A stretch of DNA of 64,000 nt from Sclerotinia nivalis. Lineage: Eukaryota > Ascomycota > Leotiomycetes > Helotiales > Sclerotiniaceae. The notes beneath the pieces are model-generated. The model was not told where the DNA came from and searched no databases. It saw only the letters and a program-made list of their open reading frames with translations. The stretch covers positions 1,116,001 through 1,180,000 of the forward strand of contig JAPEIS010000008.1 of the NCBI GenBank assembly GCA_029531795.1, given 5' to 3'. Numbering within the stretch: position 1 is the first letter of the stretch; each line of letters starts with the position of its first letter. Shown here in pieces: positions 1 to 10,010 of this stretch. A program made the position numbers and the translations under genes.

Positions 1-452
1 ATTCATCCTCTGCTTGCGAAATGACCTTCGCGATACTTCTGTGAATGTCGTTGAGTTGTTGCCTCCTCTTGTTCAGAGTACGTTTTCTCTCCCATCCCCC
101 ATATCTCACCTACCATCTAACCCCCTGACGCCTTTCCCCATCCCATCTTTCCACTACCCCAATTCACCCTCCACCCTCCACCCTCCACCCTCCACCCTTT
201 CTTCCTCTTCCGATTCTCCCCTCCAAAACTAACCTCCGCCCAGCGGCAATCCACGGCTTTGAGGGCCCCGACGGTCAAACATTGGGCATGCCCCTCGAAG
301 ACTTCACAGCCCAAGCATACACCGGTCTATCCAGCGGTGAAGACACTGTATTTATCGGAGAAGCACCTACTTCTGAAGGTATTTCGAATATTATTGCTCA
401 GAGACGGGTAATCTTTGAGGGGATGTCGAAGGCGATTAGGACGATGGTTTAA
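1..452 (+). CDS. Short-chain dehydrogenase/reductase, C-terminal part (5' truncated by window edge)
   Basis: Only the last two exons are in the window. Exon 1 runs from the edge to 77 and is read in the frame whose first full codon starts at 2. An intron at 78-243 (GTACGT donor, CCCAG acceptor) joins in phase to exon 2 (244-452, TAA stop). The joined peptide reads NVVELLPPLVQTAIHG, then GMPLEDFTAQAYTGL. This is the usual C-terminal pattern of DltE-like SDR oxidoreductases (a V-E-x-x-PP-V-x-T segment, then a GMPLxEFT segment). The Rossmann glycine motif and YxxxK catalytic residues lie upstream of the window, so cofactor and substrate cannot be judged. The gene is convergent with POL2, with 359 bp between the two stops. 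The intron, at 166 bp and pyrimidine-rich, is longer than most here. The family call is fairly secure; the exact enzyme is unknown. Confidence 0.6.
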
Positions 453-811
453 GTATCATGAAATGAGAAGTTAGGGGGGGGGATTGGCTTGGACGGTGAA
501 GAAGGGGAAGTGTTAGGTGATTGGTGCATGGTTAGCAGGTTTAGCTTTGAGTGCTAGAATTTGATTTTATAGTACAGATTTAAGTCCACTGCATGAGATT
601 TGTGATCGGTTACGAATATCTTTTGCGCATTGATGAACCAGTGAGTTGAAGCATTCAACAAGGTAAAAGTCTTCGATTATGTAGTATATACTCGGTAAAC
701 ACGAAACGCTATGCAATTCAACAAACCCATCCATATCCCACAAAGTCCTATCGACACCCAAAAACAAACCAAACCCCAACCCAACTCCATCCCACAACCA
801 ACCAACCAAAT
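453..811. other. Convergent 3' intergenic region
   Basis: This stretch between the stop codons of the SDR gene and POL2 must hold both 3' UTRs. It contains a 9-nt G run near 474 and no ORF or repeat that I can support. Confidence 0.5.
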
Positions 812-3800
812 CTACAAGCCCCCCAAAACCTCCTCCACAACCGCCCCCAACATCCTCAACCCATAAGCCCTCGCCACACTCCCCCACCCCTCAACCCTCC
901 TCCTCACCGTCCCCCGATCCACACTCTCCCCCCACTCCCCACCACACCCACACCCCTGTCTCAAATCATTAACCTTAAGTCCTCCACACCTCGCACACTT
1001 TAAATCCTGACCGACCCATTCCCCCAGCACGCCCATCACCTCGCCAATAATCCTCTCCTCGATGCCCAAATGTTCAAATTCGAGATGACAAAAACCACAT
1101 TTCCAACTCCAGCTTCCCTCATTATTCGGAAGTAAATCTTCGTCGCGACAGAAATCCATATCGCGCGATGTGGTACAGGAGTCGCAGACGACGCTGAAGA
1201 GTTTAGCAGACGTGGAAGGATTTTGAAATTTGGCATCGTTGGAAAATTCGCGGATTTCAAACATTTCCAGAAGTTCTTTTCGGAGGAGACGCGCTTCGAG
1301 CGTGATGTTTTTATCGAGGGATAGAACTTGCATGAGACTTTTTACGAGTTCTAGGGCTGGGTTTGTGGGTTTGAGGTGGGAACCGGGGAGGATGGGGAAT
1401 TTGTAATCTTCGGCGAGTTCGGGATGGAGCATTTCATCTTTTTGTCTGCGAATGATACCGGCGATTTGTTTCTTGAGGGGCTTTTCGAAACTCTTCCCAA
1501 GTATGATCTTATCTTCCTTGTCGTCGCCTAGATTTCGGACTGGAAGTTGGGTGGCTCGAGGTGTAGAATCGATGCCGAGACGAGGTTTCTTAAGACCGTG
1601 CATTATGTCGATGAATTCTAAAACCCAATCATTGAAGATTTGTTGTAATTTCTCAGGGAGAAAATTACTCAGTTGCCAATGCATAATGTTATCCAACTTT
1701 TGGTTTTCAGCTTCAACGACTTCCGAGCAACCTTTACCACCATAATTGAACTCGTCGTACCAGACCAGATAATCCCAATACTCTTTGATTTCGAGGTCTA
1801 AGAAATGGAACAGTGGTTTTGCTTTTATCGACTTGAGGATATATTGACTATATGCATATGCGTTCCCGACTTCGGCTTTCGTTGTTTGTAATAGCAGTCG
1901 ATTTGAATTGGCGAATACGACATGGGATCCGACACGTCTGAAATCGGTCATGAGTTGCTGGAATGCCTTTCGAGACATCATTTGTACATAGTAATGTAGT
2001 GATCGGTCGTATAGGAACGAGTCGGGATTTTCAACCCAGCGTACCAGATGCTGGACCATGATATCTGCCATGCTGCTACCTTTGCAGGCTTCAGTCCACC
2101 AAGCCTTCACCATCTCCCGAAGGACTGTAACGCTAGCAGTAGCAAACGCATTTTCAGCATAGAGAACGTTGGTACCATCGCTGGGTGCATCATCTGATGG
2201 CGCAGCTGGATTGAAAGATATCGAGTCACTGCCCTCCAGCTCGTTGATCAAAGAGGAAGTCAGAATAGTATTGATAGCCAAGTTTCTGACATCAAGCTCA
2301 ATACAAACAGAAGGATAAGTACCAGGGTTATTGACTGATGGCATTTGCACAGTATCAAGACCCCCAAGCACATCATCGAGTTCATACCCGGCATGATCTG
2401 GCTTGGGGCCAGCAGACCACCACAAAACAACATTATTCTTTTGCAGTCTTCTGGCATAAGCCACATCGATCAAAAATCGAGGGTCATCCCTTTCAAGATT
2501 GCAAAGTGGTACATCTCCATATCTCGCGAGCTCAGTTAAATGAACAACCCATTCTCCAAGACTCAAGTAGTGGTTCACCAAACGCTTTGCAATGACGGAT
2601 TGCCAGTTGAGGGGAGGAAGCTTACTATCCTGGATGTCAGACTTCAGGGGAAGTATCGGCAAGTCTCCAAGAATTGGCACATCGTGTACAAGTAACCTTC
2701 TTTGCGGAGATTGTACGACAAGCATGAGCGGCTTTGATTCATCGTTCTTCATTTTCTTTACCAGATCACCAACCTCCAGTAATGCTTTCCTCCTTGTTGT
2801 GACCTGACTGATTTTGAACTGGACCTTTTCTTGATAATCAAAACAATTTTGCCACACTCCTCCATTAGCATCTTGATCACGTTTGGCGATGCAATCCGCG
2901 TAGGTTTTCGCAATATTGGGCAGATCCTGCTCAGCAATTTTAGTCTTCTGAAGGATGACAACATGTGCCTGCTCTTTCGAAGTTGAAAAGAGTGCAAAGA
3001 TTTGTCTATCTCCAGCAATAACATGGTACAGGTAGAGGTATGCCATCGGTGAATGTGAGAGATATGGATTCTTTGGCGACGCGCGACGAAGTCCAGATAG
3101 ATCGAAACCTTGCTCAAGACCTTTTCCGAGAACACCAGGCTGAGTCTCGTCAAAGGTACACAAGCTGCCTAATTGAAGTACTGCACGGACATTGAGTGGA
3201 ACTTGCTTTTCGTAAACACCTTCCACACTCGGATGGTTAAAAAGTAAAGATATCTTCTGTGCTTCGTTGACATAGACATCTTCAGACATTGTGAGTTTGA
3301 ACAAATGCACCGACGGATGTCCGTTCGGCAGTGTATGGCTAACCTTCTCAGCTTCACAGCCATCAATTTCAATATCTGGCAATTCTTTGCCTTTCAAATT
3401 GAGGAAGACTGTTCTCGGAACCTTAACTTTCAATGTATGTACCTTCGAGTCAATAAGGACGAACGCAAGAACAACACCCGGACTTTCAGTACCCCTCAAT
3501 TGTAAGACTTGCCACGTGCTCTTGAACAATTGTTCAGCTTGATTCTGGAAAGTCGTCGCAATATTGCTTTGAGCACCACGATTTTCACCGAAAAGATGTC
3601 GACGACGTATTCTCGCCTGTTTCTGAATCTTCCATTTTTGTTTTTGATACTCTAAGAATCCTTCGTAATCTTCGCTCGGTGACGGCATCTTTTCGGGAAG
3701 CGCGGCAAACGGGTTTATGGATACTGCTACTGCAGGCTCAGGAGACTTTCTCTTCATCGGCTTCTGTGATGCCGCATTAAGTTGTGAGCCTAATGTTTTC

Positions 3801-6800
3801 GGCTTGAGAAGTTGTGTCCCGAAATCCTCCATATCGGCCATTCTTGGGTCTTGCAAGTTTGATATGTCTTCAAGAGGTGTCTTGGCAAACATATCAGTCA
3901 TTTTCTTTTGCTTCATCCTATCATCCTTGATCCGAATTCTTCTTTGTAGCCAATCTGGATGTGCTACTCTCGGCACTGGATTTGAACATTTCTGAAGAGC
4001 CGCAGGAATGGTAATGAGCTTCTGGATGACGGAACCAAGACGTTCAGAATAATAATCCCAATCCAAAAGAGCTCTTGGATCCATATCTGTCGGATCCTCC
4101 TTCAGCCATTTGCGCAGAAAGTGTCGCTTCGTCGAGATATCCGATGAGAAGATAGCAACCGGGACAGCTCGTTCTGTGACTGGTGCATGTCTTGGTTTGG
4201 CGCAAATAATATACTTGCAATTCAAACCTTTATCTTTCACCATTTGTTCTCCCAAGAACTCGGCCAAACGCTTTGCAGTAGTAATAGAAGTAGATTTTTG
4301 TGAGCCATATTCCTCCAAGCTCTTCGACATACTTCTGTTTTCGCAAATGAGATCGATAAGTTCTGCGTCGGCAAGGGTTTTCCCTTTAGAGTCGAGAACA
4401 TCAAGCCATTGATTCGCAACTTTAGCGACTGCTTGATACGTCTCTTCAAGAGTTGTACCCTCCAAGAAGAATTTGAAGATTTGCTGTTGAAAAATCTTGA
4501 TGAGTTTCAACTCTCCTCTTCGCTTCACCTCGAATCCCTTCAATTCCGCTAGACTACCGTCGTCGTTGAACACAGCATAACGTTTCTTCAAATTCTTGTC
4601 TTCTTCTTTGGAAGTAGGCAAAATCATTGCACGATAAGGACCGTCGACTTCGAAGAAAATGGAATTATCGCTATGCGTTTCGTACTTGAAGGTTTTCGGA
4701 TCAGTGAGAGTTTGGTATTGATGATTCGTGAATTTGTCGTGAACAAGATGATTCAACATCACGCAGGGGTAGGAGATGGCGAGTTTCTTGCCGTTCTTCA
4801 TTTTGAAAGCATAATTTTCTGGAAATGTGGCTGGAAGCATACACCAAATACCATCTGTATCCAGCTCTAGAGGTCGTCCAATTCGTTCAACCAGCTGTCG
4901 AGCCATTTGAATGATGTGAGCTCCTGTCAAACACGTGACACCAGCCATCTCCATAGAGTACCATCGCGAACCTTTTCTCATCACATAACCGTAAAAGGAG
5001 TTCAGAATAACCTTGTGAGCCAATTGTAGAGAGTCGAACAACACAATCATTTTCTTCGCATCTTCAACCTCAGCTGCGGGTGCACCTGCTGATTTGAGAG
5101 CATCAGTCTTGCCTTTCCAGACTTTCTGTTTCCCCTTGTAATCATATCGACGATCTCTGAAGTCCTTCACAGTATCGATATAAAAGGGATTTTCTCGTTG
5201 ACAAATAATGGCTTCTCGTTGAATCGTGGTCTGGTCGTGAATCTTATGATAGATCTTCTGACTGTACGTTTGCAAGCGCTTCCGAATCAGCCCAGCTTGC
5301 TCTTCATATGAAAGATCCTGAAAAGTTCTGGTTGGTTGGTTAGGATATTTTCCTGGGAATCGTTCATTCTCAAGCGAATGCCTGATCATAAGATATTCGT
5401 CCCTCTTCGCTGGAAGATACTCGCCTCTCCATGCCCAAGGCATTCTTCGATCGCATGTTTTACCAGGTCGATTGAAATCGCATGCTGCACAATCTGACTC
5501 TTGAATCATAGAATCAGGTTGCAGTCGATTTGTCGTCATAATATTCGGATACATGGAAGCGACATCCAAATGATAAATCAGGGGTTTCTCGCTTCGATTT
5601 GCGGTTTTCTTTAGACTGTTTAGGCGGTCTGTTATTTGTTGTTTAACTTCCTCGTAATTATCGATATCATCCAGCGATTTCTTCTCTTCTACCGTGATAC
5701 TGAATTTTAGTGCGGCATCCAAGTCCTCCAGAAGTTCATCAATAGCAGTTGTATCGACCGCAAAATTAACAGGTATATCAGCTCTAAAAACACCGGCCTC
5801 AATACTTTCGACATGTCCACCAACATAGGTTTCTGACTCTAGTAAATGACCTTCCCAAAATGATTCTTTCGGTGATACATGCTTATTAGGCAGAACAATT
5901 TCCTTTTGGTAAGCCTGTACCATAAGTAACATCTCGCAAAGGGTTCCTGTCCCTTTTCGCAAAACTGCATCTGGTCCTAGAGGAATAATAGTGCATAAAG
6001 AGAAAATGAAGGGATGTACATATTTCATGTACAAATAGTATGTTGCTACAGCATCGGAGACGGAATATTCTGCGAGTGTTTGAGGTTTCTCGCTCGCATA
6101 TCTCAACATCAATTCCGGATCAATTTCATCGGGATCGTAACCGAGCTTTGCTGTTGTTACGGCTTTCAGACCCCGACTTCCTTGAGGGAGATAACTATCA
6201 CGGTTGACCCAGTGAAAACAATCCATGTGAGCACTATAATCACATATGTACTGATCCTCGCTTTGACTCCTGCGCCATCCAATCTCCCGGTACATATCGA
6301 TACCATTAACACTTGCTCGCGCGTCCACAAAAGGCCAATCGAAGAAATCTCCGTTATATGTGGCGATTACTGTAGGTCGTGCCTCCTTGATATGGAGGAA
6401 GAAACGTTCAATAACAGCCTTCTCGTCGGGTTCATTAAAAATCATAAAAGGTCCATCGTATTCAGGTTTTGGTGTATATTCGAAGTCCTCGATGTCTTCA
6501 GAAACGATCTCTCGGTTCGTGATCAAAAACCCTTGCCCATCTATCATGTACGATATCATCATGATCTGATCGATAGCCGCATCTGGAAATTTTAGAGGAA
6601 GTTTCGTCGTTTCAATATCGTATGCCATAACTACTGGATCGGCTCTTGCTAAACGGTCTTCGAGACATTTCAATGTCGTCGTTCCGTGTTTTGCCTCCAC
6701 CGAATACCATTTTCCCGTCCTAATGTCTGCAATTCGTCAGTTTGACTGCTAATGAGCTGCGTATTCCTCCATTACCTTGATCTATCATTACCCGTACATG

Positions 6801-7577
6801 ATACGGTACATCCCATTCCCTAATATCTACAATAAAATCACTACCCTCTGCAACAGAAACATTAAGTCGTTTATCATCATCTCGTGAGTCGTCAAAAAGG
6901 TCGAATCCAGCACTTGCACTATTGCTAGGTTAGTTCCTCCCCCTAAACTCTTTCAATGCCTAGAAAACCTACCTGGCAACCTCCGCATAAGTATCCATCG
7001 CATTCATATTCTTTTTATTCTTCTCCGCCACCGGCATAATATCCTTCCTAGCCGCCAGCAGATCCGACACATTCCTAAACCTGCACTCAAAGAAAGTCCG
7101 CCTGTAACCCAGTAGATGATTTGGCATTGACAAATCCTCTTTTTTCACTCTTTTGATACTCTTCACAACTCCACCACCCGGAGCCCTTTTGAGCCATTCT
7201 TCAGCCTCTGGCTCATATCCTCTCTTGACTGCGACCAGAAAATAGGGTTCATATTCGACCGTCGCTTTGAAAGTTCCTCCATCATCCTCAATAAAGTAGC
7301 AATCCACTCCAGCTCGACCTTCCAAATGTTTCTCGTCCTCAATTGTTGTAGCCTTTATATTAACCAGCCATCCAATCTTCTTCTTGCCAGATTCATGCCG
7401 CGGAAACCCCATGGCTTCATCTATCGAATGGCTGAGTTTAACAGCTTCTAACTTTTCTTCTAGAGATGTACCTTCGTTTCTGCCCGACGACTTTTCGAAG
7501 GTTTTCGCTTTCCGAGGTCCATGATATGCTTGCCTTCCTCCACGGCGAAAGCCATGCTGTGGTTTTCGTGGTGGCAT
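812..7577 (-). CDS. POL2: DNA polymerase epsilon catalytic subunit A
   Basis: Leading-strand replicative polymerase with 3'-5' proofreading. Three exons (7577-6973, 6924-6776, 6726-812) join in phase through introns of 48 and 49 bp (GTAGGT..CTAACCTAG and GTAATG..TTGCAG), giving 2222 aa, the length of yeast Pol2. The N-terminal B-family exonuclease domain keeps the ExoI DIE motif at D288/E290. Polymerase motif A (DVASMYPNI, D639), motif B (NSFYGYV) and motif C (DTD, D874/D876) are all present, within a residue or two of the yeast positions. The C-terminal half is the inactivated polymerase fold, ending in CysA (from C2099, CDSC...CGFC) and CysB (from C2162, CARCGG...GCGCGG). These cysteine clusters normally hold an Fe-S/zinc site and the contact to Dpb2. 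Start choice: the first ATG opens a basic leader (MPPRKPQHGFRRGG) typical of fungal Pol2. It is divergent from COX20, and two ACGCGT boxes lie upstream. No catalytic residue is missing. Confidence 0.97.
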
Positions 7578-7795
7578 TATTGTGAGTGAATACGAAATGC
7601 CACAATGGCGGGGAGAAAGGGGTGAAGTTGTTTACTTCTAAGGCAGGAATTCGACAAATCTAGTAAAAGAATTGTTTACAATTAAGGAAAGTCTTTAGTT
7701 CATTCAAACTTCATTGAGAAATAGAGGTTAATTGGCATGGGTGGTATGAAATTGAGGTGTTGAATATATTTTGGCGGCGGTGCATAAATTGGGGA

Positions 7796-7801
7796 ACGCG
7801 T
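7796..7801. promoter_or_regulatory. ACGCGT box (MCB-like) upstream of POL2
   Basis: A perfect ACGCGT hexamer within GGGGAACGCGTCGGG. In yeasts, MBF binds ACGCGT in G1/S genes that include replicative polymerases. Function here is inferred from sequence and position only. Confidence 0.45.
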
Positions 7802-7867
7802 CGGGTCGCGAAAAATATGCATAGCGCGTTAGGGTCGTGTAAAGTTAAATTCAGCCTTATGCACAGT

Positions 7868-8051
7868 GTCTTTTTAGGACAATTTTTGACATATGCGTGA
7901 TTTTTAAGGTTTAAATCGTGTATTTAAATACTAACGCGTGAATTCAGATACTAACGCATGAATTTAGATACTAATGCGTGAATTCAGATACTTATGATGT
8001 CCTTTTAGAACAATTTTTGACACATGCATGATTTTTAAGGTTTAAATCGTG
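7868..8051. repeat. 53 bp direct repeat flanking three 20 bp tandem units
   Basis: The outer copies lie at 7868-7920 and 7999-8051 and differ at four positions, all transitions. Between them, units of about 20 bp with the pattern GATACTAACGCGTGAATTCA start at 7927, 7947 and 7967, and a broken fourth begins at 7987. I see no coding potential. Confidence 0.85.
7934..7939. promoter_or_regulatory. Second ACGCGT box, inside a 20 bp tandem repeat
   Basis: The hexamer sits in the first unit of the 7927-7986 tandem repeat. The next two units carry ACGCAT and ATGCGT, each one transition away, so the array may once have held several boxes. Confidence 0.35.
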
Positions 8052-8210
8052 TGAATTTAGAATAAAACGCATGGAATGGACGCCATATTGTCGGTAAAAT
8101 CTCGCAGCATCCTACGGTGACCAACATTACCATAACTCGTCGATATCAATTAACAAAGCTCCCCTCATTTATACGACACCACAGGAATTGAAAACCAACA
8201 TCATATAACA

Positions 8211-8850
8211 ATGGCAGATGATACCCGAAATAGCAATCCGATCCCCCGGGGTCCACCACCAGGAGCAACCTCACCACCCGATCACGTTAAGACCCCCAAC
8301 AAAGTATACGAAGTATTCCACACGCCACCGGAAAATGCGAATGCGTTACCAGACGGTTCGGGGCAGAATACTGCGGGTACGCATAAGGAAAGCCCCAGTC
8401 TAGGGGCGGCGATCAAGACGGTACGATGGCAAGATTTCGCACAAGTTCATATGTATCCATGTGCTAGGGAGAGCTTTCTTACGGGAATTGGTGGGGGTTT
8501 TGCGATGGGTGGAATCAGGGCTATATTTGGAGGTATGTTACTGCAATTGGGTTGAGTCTTGAGCTAGGACAGCTAGATACTGACGCCTTACCAAAGCGCC
8601 GATACCTAAAGCTGCGAATTGGGCAGTGGGGACATTTGTATTCTCTGCCTTTGGAGCCTATGAATTCTGTTTGTACAGAAGGCGGTTAGAACGAGCACAT
8701 ATGAAGCGTGCTGTAGAGATCATTGATAGAAAGAAAGCTGAAAAGGAGGCACAAGCAGAAGAGAGGAGGAAAGAAAGGCGGAGGCTGAAGGAAGAAGCAG
8801 ATAAAAAGGCTGAAGAAACAGCCAAGAAATCAAATTGGAAGTTTTGGTAA
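8211..8850 (+). CDS. COX20: Cytochrome c oxidase assembly protein Cox20
   Basis: Two exons (8211-8532 and 8597-8850; 64 bp intron, GTATGT donor, CAAAG acceptor) give 191 aa. In yeast, Cox20 is an inner-membrane chaperone that holds newly made Cox2 for processing and metallation during complex IV assembly. The sequence shows a proline-rich N-terminus, then the family core WQDFAQVHMYPCARESFLTG, and two closely spaced hydrophobic segments (about 94-107 and 114-128) separated by a short PIPKAANW loop. The tail is long, charged and Lys/Glu-rich, ends in NWKFW, and is probably helical. The core and the two-span topology match the Cox20/FAM36A family. The exon junction falls between the two spans. 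It is divergent from POL2. I am confident of the family; the extended coiled tail is the fungal form. Confidence 0.88.
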
Positions 8851-9089
8851 TATAGTAAAATCCCCGAACAATGTGTTAGCAGCTCCATACTGCGCTATAA
8901 TGACCAATGGGTCCGCTTCCATATTTTCATACTTGTAGTTGAGCCCCCTGTCCTTTGCGCGAGTTGTACCGGACGCCTATCTGTACATCAATAATATCCC
9001 CCAATCCGTGCCCTGAAATCATTCCAATAAACCAAATATTGTAACCATAATTCCCATACAACCCCAGAAGAAAATCCAACATCATATCC

Positions 9090-9995
9090 TCAAGATGTTG
9101 AAATGATAGTTTGGGTATCAGACTCAAGGAACCTTACTCTTCTAGCAACATTATTGGCCTTTTCTCTAGCAGCAGCTTCCGTCCCCCTTCTTCTCTCACT
9201 CCTTCGAGCTCTCGCCTCCCTTGCTTCCCGACTTCTGTAGTCTGCCATTTGTTGCTTCCTTCTTTCTGTTCTTGCATAAGCAATGGCAGGTGTTGGCCGA
9301 AATCCAATTCCATTAATTCCCTCTCCATCATCATCTGGATCGTCTGGCTTGTGCCCAGTAATCTCATCATCATGCCATGTCAATGATACTCGATCCGGAT
9401 CCAAAACTTCCCCTTTTCCTTCCATAGCATCATCATATCTAGATAATGGCGGTGTACCCATCCTCTTCTTGCGAGACTTAGAATCAGGCAGTCGATTAAT
9501 TGATGGATACGGCCTTGCCAAACCATCCCTCCCTTCTTTGCCACTTAATCCAGCTCGAAATATTATAGGATCAAGCTCATTATGTAACCTAATATTGTTG
9601 CCCATCTCTCGAATAATTGGATCGACTTTTCTTTCATCTCCAATTGCAGCCTTGAAGGTTTTTGTTTGTGGTGTCTCAGGAATTTCCATTACTGTGCTCC
9701 CAGTCATATCCACATCTTTGCTAGCAAACATCTTAACCCTTTTGCGCACAGCAGATTCAGCATTTGTTGTTTCTCGTCCCTTCTTTTTTAGATCCAGTTT
9801 CTTTATATCAGTAGGTCCATCAAGGGCAAGTCCCTGAAAATGATATGCGACCTTTGTGCGTGGACTGCCTTGGCTAGCCTCATCAGGAGTTATTGTAGGA
9901 AAAGTCATTGAGGTCTCCAGCTCCAGACGCATAGGTGAGGAATCCGGAGGGGTTGGAGGTTGGAGATTATTTCGTTTTCGTTTTGGAGAATCCAT
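9090..9995 (-). CDS. Basic, charged fungal protein of unknown function
   Basis: An intact reading frame runs to a TGA at 9090-9092. I prefer the second Met (9995, MDSPKRKRNN) over the first (10010) because the lysine/arginine-rich start looks like a nuclear localisation signal. That gives 301 aa. The protein is disordered and rich in Pro, Asp, Lys and Arg. It has a dense region GINGIGFRPTPAIAYARTER followed by an Arg/Glu-rich helix of repeated REAREARARRSERRR type. I recall similar proteins in other fungi but know no function. Alternative 3' end: a good donor (GTAAGG at 9137) could splice to 8980 and replace the last 15 residues with a 17-residue tail (IGVRYNSRKGQGAQLQV), with the stop at 8927. 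Both versions stay in frame. The gene is convergent with COX20. Confidence 0.6.
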   Translation of the reverse strand: MDSPKRKRNNLQPPTPPDSSPMRLELETSMTFPTITPDEASQGSPRTKVAYHFQGLALDGPTDIKKLDLKKKGRETTNAESAVRKRVKMFASKDVDMTGSTVMEIPETPQTKTFKAAIGDERKVDPIIREMGNNIRLHNELDPIIFRAGLSGKEGRDGLARPYPSINRLPDSKSRKKRMGTPPLSRYDDAMEGKGEVLDPDRVSLTWHDDEITGHKPDDPDDDGEGINGIGFRPTPAIAYARTERRKQQMADYRSREAREARARRSERRRGTEAAAREKANNVARRVRFLESDTQTIISTS

Positions 9996-10010
9996 GAAAG
10001 ATGATATCAT

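Larger units (their letters stand above)
7578..8210. promoter_or_regulatory. Shared POL2/COX20 bidirectional promoter region
   Basis: This 633 bp stretch separates the divergent start codons of POL2 and COX20 and must contain both promoters. It carries two ACGCGT hexamers (7796-7801 and 7934-7939), the core of the MluI cell-cycle box bound by MBF in yeasts, 219 and 357 bp upstream of the POL2 ATG. It also holds a 53 bp direct repeat flanking a 20 bp tandem repeat. The regulatory reading is inference from the hexamers and from the known G1/S control of POL2 in yeasts. Confidence 0.6.

Noticed and set aside
6014..6595. 193-codon plus-strand ORF
   Set aside because: Lies entirely antisense to the conserved exonuclease region of POL2; it is a shadow frame.
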